Source: Bacillota bacterium (GTDB lineage Bacteria; Bacillota; Sulfobacillia; Sulfobacillales; Sulfobacillaceae). From it: DNA of 33,005 nt. The notes beneath the pieces are model-generated. The model was not told where the DNA came from. It searched no databases and saw only the letters and a program-made list of their open reading frames with translations. The stretch spans positions 1 through 33,005 of the forward strand of contig JAKADO010000032.1 in NCBI GenBank assembly GCA_021820485.1, given 5' to 3'. The translations under genes and the position numbers were made by a program. This document shows positions 7,836 through 16,051 of this stretch, piece by piece (positions within the stretch are counted from its first letter, which is position 1; each line of letters starts with the position of its first letter).

Positions 7836-9218
7836 TTAGCGCACTTTTTGACCGTCCGTGCGCACTCTCCAGGCTTCCACTTGATAGAAGGGTTGCCAGA
7901 CGTTAGGCGTCCAATGCACGATAGTCTTTTGGACATACCATCGCTGGATGGGCCAGATTATTGGCACCAGCGATGCATCCAACGGCTCCGCCTGGGGCAG
8001 GGCGGGAATAAGCTCCAGGCGCGCATCCACGGGGCCTGTATAGCTTCTTGGGACGATCCTTACCGAAAGCCCCTGGTCTCGCCACTGGCCCACCAGTTGC
8101 CGCAAGAGGGCCTGAGCGCGGAGCGAGGAGGGTTCTTGGACACTGAAGGCTAGGACCGTGCCCGCGGCATTGGTCCATCCACGGGATGTCCGATGATAGC
8201 CCCAAGCATGCATAAGCGACGCCAAGGATGATGGAGACGGCGATGTGAAATGGCCTTGCCCGGGCCAGCGATTGTCGAACGCTGGCACCCCAGGCAGTCG
8301 GGTTCTCATCGTGGCGTGGCTGATGGCCTGGTTGAGCACGCGCATCGGCACCGGGGCATCGGTCGGGGTAAGCGTCAATCCCCATTGCACGCTGGCCACA
8401 GCGGTTCCGGAGGCATAGCCGGTCAGGTGAAGGTTGGCCATGGTCCACCCGATGTTGGCCTTGCCGGCGCGCAACGCGACATCCGGCGCGGTCCGCCATC
8501 GCCAGCGCAGATACTTAGTGCCCGGCGTCCCCAGGAAGTAATGGGGATTCGCAATCCAGCGCATGCCGGAGGCGGTCATGCGATAGGGACGGAACGGTCC
8601 GCTTCCCACCACATCGCGCATATTGGTTAAAAAGCCGGAGGAGACGACTTTATCCGGTGACAATCGGTGCAACAGAAAACTGGGCAATATCCAAAGTCCT
8701 CCGCGGGGCGATAGGACATTAGCCAAAAAATCTGGATCCGGCCTGTCAAGGCGGATCTCCACCGTGGTGGGAGAGAGCACCCGCACATCGGTCACGTGCG
8801 CCAATTCGGTTCGCCGGACAAAATGGCTGGCCGGATCTTTGTAAAATGTCAACGTCCACTGCACATCCCGGGCACTCACCGGTCGGCCGTTCCACCACTT
8901 GGCGTAAGGATTGAGCTTGATGGTCCAAACCGTATCCTGGTGAGTGCTGGACCAACTCTTCGCCAGTCCCGGGGCGATGCCACCGTTGGGCCTGAGACTG
9001 ATGAGGGTTTGATACACCATCTCGTCGTACCATGCGTTGGCCGCGCCGGTTGCCGTCACGGGATTGATGTCGGTCACGGGCGGCGTGGCAATGGAGATGG
9101 CGGTATTGTATATGAAGGCGGTGTGAGGCAATTTCAATTGCGGTGCCCCACAGGCGGACAGCAGGGCGGCCAATCCCAGACTCGCCCCAGCCGCTCGCCA
9201 GCCGTACGGTCGTTTCAT
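7836..9218 (-). CDS. Divergent family 5 solute-binding lipoprotein
   Basis: Starting at the ATG at 9218 the product has 460 residues, with a signal ending LAALLSAC, a good lipobox (Cys 23). The mature part shows the SBP_bac_5 layout: YNTAISIATPP, the WWNGRPVSARDVQWTLTF signature, and VEIRLDRPDPDFLANVLSP. Later regions are poorly conserved and the protein is about 120 residues shorter than the two other binding proteins in the locus, so it has drifted or was acquired separately. GGAGCGAGG precedes the ATG and an extended -10 promoter lies at 9254-9262. An upstream in-frame ATG at 9305 would place the signal internally and is unlikely. Whether it feeds the same permeases is unknown. Confidence 0.82.
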   Translation of the reverse strand: MKRPYGWRAAGASLGLAALLSACGAPQLKLPHTAFIYNTAISIATPPVTDINPVTATGAANAWYDEMVYQTLISLRPNGGIAPGLAKSWSSTHQDTVWTIKLNPYAKWWNGRPVSARDVQWTLTFYKDPASHFVRRTELAHVTDVRVLSPTTVEIRLDRPDPDFLANVLSPRGGLWILPSFLLHRLSPDKVVSSGFLTNMRDVVGSGPFRPYRMTASGMRWIANPHYFLGTPGTKYLRWRWRTAPDVALRAGKANIGWTMANLHLTGYASGTAVASVQWGLTLTPTDAPVPMRVLNQAISHATMRTRLPGVPAFDNRWPGQGHFTSPSPSSLASLMHAWGYHRTSRGWTNAAGTVLAFSVQEPSSLRAQALLRQLVGQWRDQGLSVRIVPRSYTGPVDARLELIPALPQAEPLDASLVPIIWPIQRWYVQKTIVHWTPNVWQPFYQVEAWRVRTDGQKVR

Positions 9219-9253
9219 AACCTCGCTCCAAATTAAGCAGTACAGTCCTCGCC

Positions 9254-9262
9254 ATTGTATCA
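9254..9262 (-). promoter_or_regulatory. Extended -10 promoter upstream of the divergent binding protein gene
   Basis: On the minus strand TGATACAAT combines the TGn extension with TACAAT, a close match to the sigma-A -10. No good -35 is seen. It lies about 36 bases upstream of the start at 9218 and suggests a transcript separate from the permease gene located before it. Confidence 0.45.
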
Positions 9263-9376
9263 TGCCCGCGCTTCGCCAATTCCCGGGTTCAATGGTACTG
9301 GGCAACGATTTAGCGTGTCAAAGGCAACTTGCGTCATCCCTGCCAGAATCCGGGCTTGGTGGCAGGGCTTGGCCGG

Positions 9377-10330
9377 CTATTGGTATTGGATTCGCGGGTC
9401 TACGGCGGAGTAGAGCAAATCAGCCACGAGGTTGCCGAAGACCGTGAGCGTGCCCAAAAACATGACGACAGCCAACAGCACCGGGTAATCGCGCGCATTG
9501 GCCGCGTCCCAATACAAGAGACCCATCCCCGGGTAGCTGAAGATTTCTTCCGTCACCAACGCGCCCCCAAACAGAGCGGGCAGTGAGAGGCCAAACAGCG
9601 TGATCAACGGCAGCACCGAGTTGCGCAACGCATGAACAAACAGCATGCGGAATTCGCTGGTGCCTTTGGCGCGCGCGGTGCGGATATAGTCTTGGATTAA
9701 CGTCTCACGCATCGCCGAGCGCATATAGCGTGCCCATCCGGCAACGGTGGTGATGATGAGCGTGAGGGCCGGCAAACAAAGGTGATAGAGATAATTCCAA
9801 AAGGTGGGATGGGAGAGCAAAGGACTGACGTACCCGCCTGACGGAAAGATCCCTAAGGTGATGGCAAAAAACTCTATCATGAGGATGCCGATCCAAAAGG
9901 ATGGCATGGCGTAAAAGAAATAGGTGATGACCGTGGCGACCTGGTCGAACACTGAGTTGGCATAGTAGGCTTGCAGAGTGCCCAATAGGATGGAGCCGAT
10001 GTGCGCGACCACCACCGCCATCGCCACCAGCTCCAACGTGTGCGGCAAAGCCTGCCAAATGAGCGCAAAGACCGGTTCGTTGTAGACATAGGAAAAGCCA
10101 AAATTTCCATGCACCGCATGCCAAAGCCACAGCAGGTACTGCAGGTAGAGCGGTTTATTGAGTCCGAAGTGCGCGGCCAGCAAGCGCGCTCGATAAGGGG
10201 TGTAATGTTGGCCCAACATGAGCCGAATGGGGTTTCCCGGCACGATGTGAAGCAGGATGAAGCTGATGAGGCTGATTCCTAGGAGGGACGGTATGGCCTC
10301 CATGATGCGGCGGACAATGTACTTGCTCAT
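9377..10330 (-). CDS. ABC transporter permease, DppB/OppB type (copy 2)
   Basis: This 317-residue permease has the same length and almost the same sequence as the one at 4065-5018. It starts RRIMEAIPSLLGISLISF, LHIVPGNPIR, and carries the coupling loop IRTARAKGTSEFRMLFVHAL, then NSVLPLITLFGLSLPALFGG and a terminal VDPRIQYQ. Differences cluster in the periplasmic loop after FPSGG (YVSPLLSHP versus ITNPANPDP), where substrate or binding-protein specificity might differ. The ATG has a moderate AAGGGA site. It follows its binding protein gene after a GC-rich hairpin. No dppC or ATPase gene comes with it. The next gene, a divergent binding protein, has its own promoter. Confidence 0.92.
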   Translation of the reverse strand: MSKYIVRRIMEAIPSLLGISLISFILLHIVPGNPIRLMLGQHYTPYRARLLAAHFGLNKPLYLQYLLWLWHAVHGNFGFSYVYNEPVFALIWQALPHTLELVAMAVVVAHIGSILLGTLQAYYANSVFDQVATVITYFFYAMPSFWIGILMIEFFAITLGIFPSGGYVSPLLSHPTFWNYLYHLCLPALTLIITTVAGWARYMRSAMRETLIQDYIRTARAKGTSEFRMLFVHALRNSVLPLITLFGLSLPALFGGALVTEEIFSYPGMGLLYWDAANARDYPVLLAVVMFLGTLTVFGNLVADLLYSAVDPRIQYQ

Positions 10331-10372
10331 ATGGCGTCATCCCTTCGCAGCGCGGAAGAAGTTCATGAAAAG

Positions 10373-10396
10373 GGCCCCGAGCGCGCGCCCGGGGCC
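10373..10396 (-). terminator. Terminator/attenuator between binding protein copy 2 and permease copy 2
   Basis: GGCCCCG and CGGGGCC form a 7-bp stem around a 10-base GC loop. Read on the minus strand it is followed by CTTTTC, like a weak intrinsic terminator. It lies at the same place, between binding protein and permease, as the stem-loop at 5945-5968, and is likely to reduce permease expression relative to the binding protein. Confidence 0.55.
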
Positions 10397-10409
10397 GATG
10401 CAAGCGGTA

Positions 10410-12152
10410 TTACTTGGCAGCCCACCAGTATTGGAATTGCGGGTAACCGGTCAGACCGTTGGAGTACTGCTGCACATTGTGGACATTGGTGGCCACCGCG
10501 TTGATCGTGCCCACCTGGTTGGTCCACAGGTACCCCGGCACTTGCTGGGCCGTGTAGTACTCGTAGTTGAAGTACGTCTGCAGGTTGGCCGCCGTTGACG
10601 GCTGCGGGGCGTGCGTTGCCGCGATCAACTGGTCTTCCTTCTTGCTGCTGTAGCCGGCAAAGTTGTTGCCGCCTCCGGTGCCGAAGAGCGACTGACCAGT
10701 CGGGTAGCTTCCGCCGTAGATGATGCCGATACCGCCGGCCGCATCCCATTGGCCTTCGTCAGCGGGGTTCGCGATGATGCCCAGCATGGTGGCGAACGGC
10801 TCGGGCTTCAAGTTGACCTTGATGCCGATGGCCGCGAAGTTTTGCTGGAACAGCGCCAGCTGCTCATCCAACGAGGTGTTGCCGCTGGAGTAGATGATGG
10901 TGAACGCGAGCTTCAGGCCGTTCTTGGTCATGACGCCGTTCTGCATGGACCATCCGTGCGACTCGAGAAGCTTCTTCGCCTTGCTCGGGCTGTACGGGTA
11001 GATCGGCTTCTTCAAGCGGGGATCCAAGTAAGCCGTGGCTGGCGTGGTGGGGATCGGGCCGTACTGCGGCGGTGCGTATCCGTGGAAGATGGCGGTGTCG
11101 ACAGCTTGCTGGTTCAACGCCATTTCCATCGCCTGCCGCACATAGAGCTGCTGGAATACCGGGCCCAGTCCGTTCTGCGCCTTGCTGTTCAGGTTCAAGG
11201 CCAAGTAGTTGTAGTCAAAGCCATAGGATGGGAAGAGGTTGTCGCTGGTCAACTCTTTCCGAGCGCCGTATTCCGACAGGTCCACGTAGCCCACCTGCAC
11301 GGCGCCGGTCTTCAAGGCTGCAAATTCCGACGCATTGGATCCTTCATAGGTGAGAATGATCTTGTCATAAGCTTTGTGTCCGGGATAAGTCGGGTTCGGC
11401 ACCAACGTCCACGACTGGTTGGCGGTGGCGCTTGCCAACTTGTAAGGACCGTCGACGATGTTGTCGAACTTGGGGTTGGTGGCTTGTTGCCCGAGGTACT
11501 TCACCTCTTGGGTGATGTTGTTCGGGTACTTGTTCCACAACGTGTCTTGGACCGGCAAGGGCATGAAGTCGGACAACCCGTTGTAGATGAACCACGACTG
11601 GTTGGCGGGCTTCTTCAAGGTGACCGTAAACTCGTACTTGCTGTTGGCCACAACGCTTTGGATGCCCGTCGGCACGTCACCGCTACCAGCGCCTACGAAC
11701 GGCCACGGAGCGGGTGCGTTCGATGCTGATGTCGCTTGGATGATCTGCCATGTCCAAAGAACGTCTGCGCTGGTGACCGGCGTACCGTCTGACCACTTCC
11801 ACTTGGGGTTCATGAAGACGTGGTACACGGTGCCTGACTTGTTGGACGTAATCTTTTGGGCAATTGACGATTGGTAGTTGATGGTGTACTTGGAGTTAAT
11901 CCAAATCAAGGGCTTATACAACTGCGTGGTGAGCTGCGCGTTGTACAGGCTGTTGTTGCCGGACGTGGCCAACGGGAAGTACCAGTTAATGTTGGTGGCC
12001 GGGGGCAAGGCATAAACGATGGTACCGCCGGACACGGGTTTGGTGGTTGGAGTGTTGTTGGCTGTCGAGGTGCCTCCGGAGCCACAGCCCGCAGCTGCGG
12101 CGGCAAGACCAATGGTCAAGGCGCCTGCAAGCGCGATACGACTTGTTTTCAT
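10410..12152 (-). CDS. Extracellular solute-binding lipoprotein, family 5 (copy 2)
   Basis: From the ATG at 12152 (CAGGAGGAGA just upstream) the product has 580 residues. The signal MKTSRIALAGALTIGLAAAAAGC gives a lipidated Cys 23, followed by a GGTSTANNTPTT tether. SBP_bac_5 features include GGTIVYALPPATNINWYFPL, the WKWSDGTPVTSADVLWTW signature, RQAMEMALNQQAVDTA and a YPQFQYWWAAK end. It is the nearest relative of the 5985-7715 protein and about the same length. Both likely bind a related ligand outside the cell. A longer frame reaches 12230 but would bury the signal sequence. The gene begins the minus-strand transporter block and shares an upstream 10-mer with copy 1. Confidence 0.93.
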   Translation of the reverse strand: MKTSRIALAGALTIGLAAAAAGCGSGGTSTANNTPTTKPVSGGTIVYALPPATNINWYFPLATSGNNSLYNAQLTTQLYKPLIWINSKYTINYQSSIAQKITSNKSGTVYHVFMNPKWKWSDGTPVTSADVLWTWQIIQATSASNAPAPWPFVGAGSGDVPTGIQSVVANSKYEFTVTLKKPANQSWFIYNGLSDFMPLPVQDTLWNKYPNNITQEVKYLGQQATNPKFDNIVDGPYKLASATANQSWTLVPNPTYPGHKAYDKIILTYEGSNASEFAALKTGAVQVGYVDLSEYGARKELTSDNLFPSYGFDYNYLALNLNSKAQNGLGPVFQQLYVRQAMEMALNQQAVDTAIFHGYAPPQYGPIPTTPATAYLDPRLKKPIYPYSPSKAKKLLESHGWSMQNGVMTKNGLKLAFTIIYSSGNTSLDEQLALFQQNFAAIGIKVNLKPEPFATMLGIIANPADEGQWDAAGGIGIIYGGSYPTGQSLFGTGGGNNFAGYSSKKEDQLIAATHAPQPSTAANLQTYFNYEYYTAQQVPGYLWTNQVGTINAVATNVHNVQQYSNGLTGYPQFQYWWAAK

Positions 12153-12237
12153 CAATTTGTCTCCTCCTGAGAAATAGGTCTGATGGAATTGGGCAAACAT
12201 TCCGGACAGCCGGGAGATTCGACAACGCACGTCGGAA

Positions 12238-12260
12238 ATCCTGCTAAAGTCTAAATCTTT
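12238..12260 (-). promoter_or_regulatory. Conserved upstream element of binding-protein gene, copy 2
   Basis: ATCCTGCTAA (plus strand, 12238-12247) followed by AAATCTTTT repeats the element in front of copy 1 (7797-7806), at nearly the same distance (86 versus 82 bases) from the start codon. On the minus strand it reads TTAGCAGGAT. A shared promoter or operator is the simplest explanation. Confidence 0.4.
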
Positions 12261-12305
12261 TCTTTATCAAATCTTTGCGACTCGCATTTATCCGCCGCAC
12301 AGCGG

Positions 12306-12334
12306 TTGAAATAGCGGTGAAGTTCTGGTATGAT
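12306..12334 (+). promoter_or_regulatory. Sigma-A promoter of tRNA-Pro
   Basis: TTGAAA (12306-12311), a 17-base spacer, and TATGAT (12329-12334) match the housekeeping consensus at five of six positions each. The mature tRNA starts 13 bases after the -10, a usual distance for a tRNA leader. Confidence 0.8.
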
Positions 12335-12346
12335 TATTGATGCCAT

Positions 12347-12423
12347 CGGGCTGTGGCGCAGTTTGGTAGCGCGCTACCTTGGGGTGGTAGAGGTCGTGGG
12401 TTCGAATCCCGCCAGTCCGACCA
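12347..12423 (+). tRNA. tRNA-Pro (anticodon GGG)
   Basis: The 77-base sequence folds into a full cloverleaf: acceptor stem CGGGCTG / CAGTCCG with one G-T pair, D arm GCGCAGTTTGGTAGCGC, anticodon stem CTACC / GGTAG with loop TTGGGGT giving anticodon GGG, a 5-base variable loop, T arm with GGTTCGAATCC, discriminator A and an encoded CCA end. It reads CCC and CCT proline codons. A promoter precedes it and a strong terminator follows within 7 bases, so it is a single-gene unit. Confidence 0.97.
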
Positions 12424-12429
12424 TTTGGG

Positions 12430-12451
12430 GCTCCCTTCGGGGAGCTTTTTT
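12430..12451 (+). terminator. Intrinsic terminator of tRNA-Pro
   Basis: GCTCCC-TTCG-GGGAGC, a 6-bp stem with an extra-stable UUCG tetraloop, is followed by six T residues. This is a textbook intrinsic terminator and separates the tRNA from the Mg channel gene. Confidence 0.92.
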
Positions 12452-12492
12452 CCTGTGCGTAACGGACGGCCGTTGCGGGCACTCTTCTGTAT

Positions 12493-13413
12493 ATGGACGA
12501 GTCGACATTTCGCGTTGCATTTGATAACGAGGGGTCCAAAGTCGTATGGCACCATGTGGACGGCCCCGACGCACCGCTTAAGGAACTCTTGCTCTCCCAT
12601 CGCTTTTCGCTGTCATTTTATGACTCGTCAGAGTCTGGCGCCTTGCGCGCGGAGTTCGACGACTTCCAGCGTTTCTACGCCATGCGGGTGTATCAGATGA
12701 GCTGGGTCAAAGAACGCGGCGATTCGCTGCGCGTGAGCCCCTTTTACATATGGTCGGATCGAGAGGCCGTCATTTCCTGGGCACCGGACGGTTCCCCGGC
12801 TGCTTCAGGAGTGCAGCAAAAGCTGAAGGAGAACCCTGACTGGGTGCAATCCAGCACGCGGTTGGTGTACTACCTTTTGGACGAAGTCTTGGGCTCTTTG
12901 TTTCCGTTCCTCGATCAGATCAATGACCAGATTGCCCGATTGGAGCAACGCGCGCTCAAGCGGAGCCAGCGCGGGAACATTCAAGCCGAGGTCTTCCGTT
13001 TGAAGCGCGAAATTCTCCGCACCCGCCGCATATTGGCGTCCATGCGCGACGCCGTCTCGCAGGTTGTGCGCTACTGGACCGCCAATGCCGCCAACGATTC
13101 GTTCTACTATATGGAGCTTTATGATCACATGATCCGTCTTTTCGATACCATTGACACCTATCGGGAACTGGTCAACTCGGTGTTGGACCTCTACATGTCG
13201 TCGGTGTCCAACCATATGAATGAAATTGTCAAGACACTGTCCTTGGTGACGACCGTGCTTCTCCCCGCCTCTCTGGTGGCTGCGCTCTACGGCATGAACT
13301 TCGACTACCTGCCACTATCCCATCATCGCTGGGGGTTTCTTTTGATCATCGCCATCATTGCGGTCATTTCCGGGGGACTCTACTGGATTTTTCGGAGACG
13401 TCGCTGGATTTAA
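12493..13413 (+). CDS. corA: CorA-family divalent metal ion channel
   Basis: CorA proteins form pentameric channels for Mg2+ (sometimes Co2+ or Ni2+). The 306-residue product has a cytoplasmic alpha/beta domain, a long coiled-coil region (about 130-250, LEQRALKRSQRGNIQAEVFR), and two C-terminal membrane helices. The first ends with YGMNF (residues 266-270), the ion-selectivity GMN signature; the second is followed by a basic FRRRRWI tail. The loop after GMN reads DYLPLSHHRWGF and lacks the acidic residue of the usual MPEL. The ATG at 12493 has no convincing ribosome site; an in-frame stop at 12460-12462 excludes a much longer protein. Transport specificity cannot be told from sequence. Confidence 0.9.
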   Translation: MDESTFRVAFDNEGSKVVWHHVDGPDAPLKELLLSHRFSLSFYDSSESGALRAEFDDFQRFYAMRVYQMSWVKERGDSLRVSPFYIWSDREAVISWAPDGSPAASGVQQKLKENPDWVQSSTRLVYYLLDEVLGSLFPFLDQINDQIARLEQRALKRSQRGNIQAEVFRLKREILRTRRILASMRDAVSQVVRYWTANAANDSFYYMELYDHMIRLFDTIDTYRELVNSVLDLYMSSVSNHMNEIVKTLSLVTTVLLPASLVAALYGMNFDYLPLSHHRWGFLLIIAIIAVISGGLYWIFRRRRWI

Positions 13414-13547
13414 TCGGCAGGAAAAGCGGGCCGGCATCGCGTATAGTGGAAGGGCACGGCCTCCCCGGCCGAGGCGCTTTGGCCTGGTGCTGTTGGCCTG
13501 AACTGCGGGCGCGGGGATGCCAAATGATGGGTTGAGGAGACAAAGTC

Positions 13548-14789
13548 ATGGAAGATATTTTAGGCGGGTATGAAGCCTATATGAACCCCAGCTTGGCCCG
13601 TACCTACCGTTTCATGGGTCTGGATCACGCCGAATACACCGGGCATGGCGCCGTCGTGGTGGACACGGACGGGGTGGAATACATTGACTGTGCCGGCGGC
13701 TACGGCGTTTTTGTTCAGGGGTACCGCCATCCCCGGATAGTCCAGGCGGCGCATGAGCAGTTGGATTTGATGCCATTGTCCTCCCGGATCTTGGTCAGCC
13801 CGCGTCAGGTCGAACTCGCCAAGCGATTGCAGGAGCTGACGCCGGGCGACCTTAGCTACAGCTTTTTTTGCAATTCCGGCACGGAAGCGGTGGAAGCAGC
13901 CTTGAAGTTTGCCCGCGCGTCTACCGGCCGCACCACCATCATCGCCACGGACGGGGCCTTTCATGGGAAGACCTACGGTTCGCTTTCCGTCTCCGGGCGC
14001 GATCTCTATCAGGCCCCCTTCAAGCCCTTGGTGCCTGATGTCATACGCGTACCCTATGGTGATCTGCAGGCGTTGGAGGCGGTGATGTCGGATCAGGTGG
14101 CCGCCGTGATTGTGGAGCCGATTCAGGGGGAAGGCGGGGTTATTGTTCCTCCGGCGAGCTATCTGCCGGGGATCCGTTCGCTGTGTGACCAGTTTGGCGC
14201 GGCGATGATCGCCGACGAGGTGCAGACCGGCATCGGGCACACCGGCAGGCTGTTCGCGGTGGAGCACAGCGGGGTGGTTCCCGATCTCATGTGTTTGGCC
14301 AAGGCGCTGGGCGGCGGGGTGATGCCAATTGGCGCGGTGGTGGGACGTCCGTGGGTGTGGAAATTGTTTGATGAGAGTCCCTTGATTCACACCTCCACCT
14401 TTGGCGGCAACCCGTTGGCGTGCCGAGTCGGGATCGAAGCGCTGAATGTGACGATCGATGAGCATCTGCCGGAGCGGGCGGCGGCCCTGGGGGAGTGGTT
14501 CATTCCGGAGCTCGAGCGGCTGCAACGTCAGCACCCGGACTTGGTCTCGGAGGTGCGGGGTCGCGGCTTGATGATTGGGCTTGAGTTCACGGCCCCGGGA
14601 ATTGGCGGAATGGTGATGTCGGAGCTGTTCCAGCGCCACGTCTTGGCGGTCTATACCTTGAACAACGAACGCGTGCTTCGGCTGCTGCCGCCGCTGGTGA
14701 TTGAGAAAGACCAGTTGGAACAGGTGTTGGGTCACCTGTCCGAAGCGCTCGCAGCCGTGGAACTGGTGAAGGACGATCTGCTCGCCTAA
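13548..14789 (+). CDS. Class III aminotransferase, putrescine aminotransferase-like
   Basis: This 413-residue PLP enzyme closely follows the putrescine-2-oxoglutarate aminotransferase (PatA/YgjG) pattern: [63 protein letters not shown], and [16 protein letters not shown], with the PLP lysine at residue 252, then [12 protein letters not shown]. It would transfer an amino group from putrescine or a similar omega-amine to 2-oxoglutarate. E. coli PatA has an N-terminal extension that is missing here, so GABA, ornithine or other amines remain possible. TGAGGAGA precedes the ATG. It is followed by an SRPBCC and an FAH-family gene at short spacing and lies upstream of speH, in keeping with a polyamine theme (inference). 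Confidence 0.85.
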   Translation: MEDILGGYEAYMNPSLARTYRFMGLDHAEYTGHGAVVVDTDGVEYIDCAGGYGVFVQGYRHPRIVQAAHEQLDLMPLSSRILVSPRQVELAKRLQELTPGDLSYSFFCNSGTEAVEAALKFARASTGRTTIIATDGAFHGKTYGSLSVSGRDLYQAPFKPLVPDVIRVPYGDLQALEAVMSDQVAAVIVEPIQGEGGVIVPPASYLPGIRSLCDQFGAAMIADEVQTGIGHTGRLFAVEHSGVVPDLMCLAKALGGGVMPIGAVVGRPWVWKLFDESPLIHTSTFGGNPLACRVGIEALNVTIDEHLPERAAALGEWFIPELERLQRQHPDLVSEVRGRGLMIGLEFTAPGIGGMVMSELFQRHVLAVYTLNNERVLRLLPPLVIEKDQLEQVLGHLSEALAAVELVKDDLLA

Positions 14790-14823
14790 AGAGCGGAACA
14801 ACGAGACGAAATGAGGTGTCGCA

Positions 14824-15261
14824 ATGCCTGTCGTGGAAGTCAACCAAACCGTGCCGGCGCCGATTGCCAAAGTATGGGCTGTGGTGTCCGATATGGCTTC
14901 CTATCCAAAATTTATGAAAGCTGTGCAATCCATTACCATTCTTGAGCAGGGAGACGGCTATACGGTGTCAGACTGGGTGGCGCGGCTCCAAGGAGCGCGC
15001 TTCCACTGGGTCGAGAAGGATTTGTTCCACCCGGAGGAATATCGCATCACCTATGACCAAACCGAGGGAGACCTGAAGGTGTTCCGCGGCTACTGGCAGT
15101 TGGAGGAGGTGGCGGAGGGCACGCGCGTGACGCTGGTGACGGAGTTTGAATTCGGTGTCCCGATGCTTTCCTCCCTCTTGAACCCAGTGGCCAAGGTGGC
15201 TCTACGGGAGAATTCCCGAAGCATGCTGGAAGCCATCGGCAAACACATGGAGGCCGAATAG
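14824..15261 (+). CDS. SRPBCC (START/polyketide-cyclase fold) protein
   Basis: A 145-residue helix-grip protein: N-terminal VEVNQTVPAPIAKVWAVVSD, then MASYPKFMKAV, a beta-rich centre (DWVARLQGARFHWVEKDLF), and a long C-terminal helix (LRENSRSMLEAIGKHME). This matches the polyketide cyclase/dehydrase and lipid transport group, which binds hydrophobic ligands or acts as an aromatase. No catalytic residues can be assigned. GAGGTG lies 7 bases before the ATG. It sits 34 bp after the aminotransferase and 16 bp before the FAH-family gene, implying one transcript. The combination hints at a small catabolic unit, but substrate and role are unknown. Confidence 0.8.
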   Translation: MPVVEVNQTVPAPIAKVWAVVSDMASYPKFMKAVQSITILEQGDGYTVSDWVARLQGARFHWVEKDLFHPEEYRITYDQTEGDLKVFRGYWQLEEVAEGTRVTLVTEFEFGVPMLSSLLNPVAKVALRENSRSMLEAIGKHMEAE

Positions 15262-15277
15262 AGAGAGGAGGATCAGC

Positions 15278-16051
15278 ATGTCTTTACTATTTGCACGCGT
15301 CCTATACCAAGGTCGCCCGTGGTCCGCGGCCGTTGACGGCGACAAGGCGGACCTGTTTGAAGGAGATTGGCTGCGGGATGGAAAGGGCAGCACGGTGCAT
15401 CGTGTGTCTTTGGAGGAGATAACCTGGCTTCCGCCGGTTGAGCCGCGCACGATTTTGTGCGTCGGCAGAAATTATCAGGCGCATGCGGCCGAAATGAACA
15501 GTGACGTGCCGAAGACACCGCTCTTCTTTTTGAAGCAGTTGGGAGCCCTGAATGCCCACCAAGCCATTGTCCACCGGCCGGTGTGGGCTGGGCGCCTGGA
15601 TTACGAAGGGGAGTTGGTGCTGGTGATGGGGAAAACCGTGCGCAACGTCACCTCCAGCGACGAAGCGATGGCGGCCGTGGCCGGGATGACCGTGGGCAAT
15701 GACTACACGGCGCGCGAGCTGCAGTCAAGCGATGGCCAATGGACGCGGGCCAAGGGATTCGACGATTTTGCCCCTGTCGGTCCGTGGGTGTTGATGGACA
15801 ATCATCCCGAGGGTCGCCGCGTCACCACCGCGGTGAACGGGACGATTCGCCAGGACGCGTCAACGGACGAGATGATTTTCGGCTGCGATCGGCTCATTAT
15901 GGAAGCCTCGCGTTTTATGACCCTCCATCCCGGTGACCTGATCTTCACCGGAACGCCGTCCGGAATTGGCCCGGTGGGGGAGGGCGATATCGTCACAGTG
16001 ACGGTGCAGGGCATCGGTACACTGAGCAATTCGATAAAAAACGGAGATTGA
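15278..16051 (+). CDS. Fumarylacetoacetate hydrolase (FAH) family protein
   Basis: The 257-residue enzyme belongs to the FAH superfamily (acylpyruvases, 2-hydroxyhepta-2,4-diene-1,7-dioate isomerases, oxaloacetate decarboxylases). Visible signatures are ILCVGRNYQAHAAEM, the metal-binding LDYEGELVLVMGK, GNDYTARELQ, KGFDDFAPVGPWV and FTGTPSGIGPVGEGD, covering both the divalent-metal ligands and the oxyanion region. The N-terminal 50 residues form the usual small domain. GAGAGGAGGA precedes the ATG. The substrate cannot be inferred; the members of this family hydrolyse or isomerise short oxo-acids. The stop codon lies inside a tandem duplication of a 10-mer (16041-16060). A separate promoter for speH follows. 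Confidence 0.88.
   Translation: MSLLFARVLYQGRPWSAAVDGDKADLFEGDWLRDGKGSTVHRVSLEEITWLPPVEPRTILCVGRNYQAHAAEMNSDVPKTPLFFLKQLGALNAHQAIVHRPVWAGRLDYEGELVLVMGKTVRNVTSSDEAMAAVAGMTVGNDYTARELQSSDGQWTRAKGFDDFAPVGPWVLMDNHPEGRRVTTAVNGTIRQDASTDEMIFGCDRLIMEASRFMTLHPGDLIFTGTPSGIGPVGEGDIVTVTVQGIGTLSNSIKNGD

Noticed and set aside
7827-7849. Hairpin GTGCGC/GCGCAC followed by TTTTT
   Set aside because: The T run is on the plus strand where no gene ends, and on the minus strand the hairpin overlaps the stop codon of the binding-protein gene without a T tail, so I did not call a terminator.
9338-9367. CCCTGCC/GGCAGGG stem with 16-base loop after permease copy 2
   Set aside because: No T run on the minus strand and a long loop; too weak to call a terminator.
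10611-11729. 372-codon plus-strand frame inside binding protein copy 2
   Set aside because: The minus-strand lipoprotein has signal, lipobox and SBP_bac_5 signatures; the other frame has none.
12153-12230. Longer N-terminus for binding protein copy 2 (start at 12230)
   Set aside because: It would put 26 residues before the lipoprotein signal and ignore the strong ribosome site at 12160-12169.
13414-13547. TATAGT before the aminotransferase as a promoter
   Set aside because: No -35 element at a proper distance and no extended -10; left uncalled although a promoter is likely somewhere in this gap.
13560-14870. Very long open frame (436 codons) on the minus strand opposite the aminotransferase
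   Set aside because: The plus-strand gene has full PLP-enzyme motifs; the antisense frame is His/Arg/Gln-rich with no recognisable domain and no ribosome site. It results from GC-rich codon bias.
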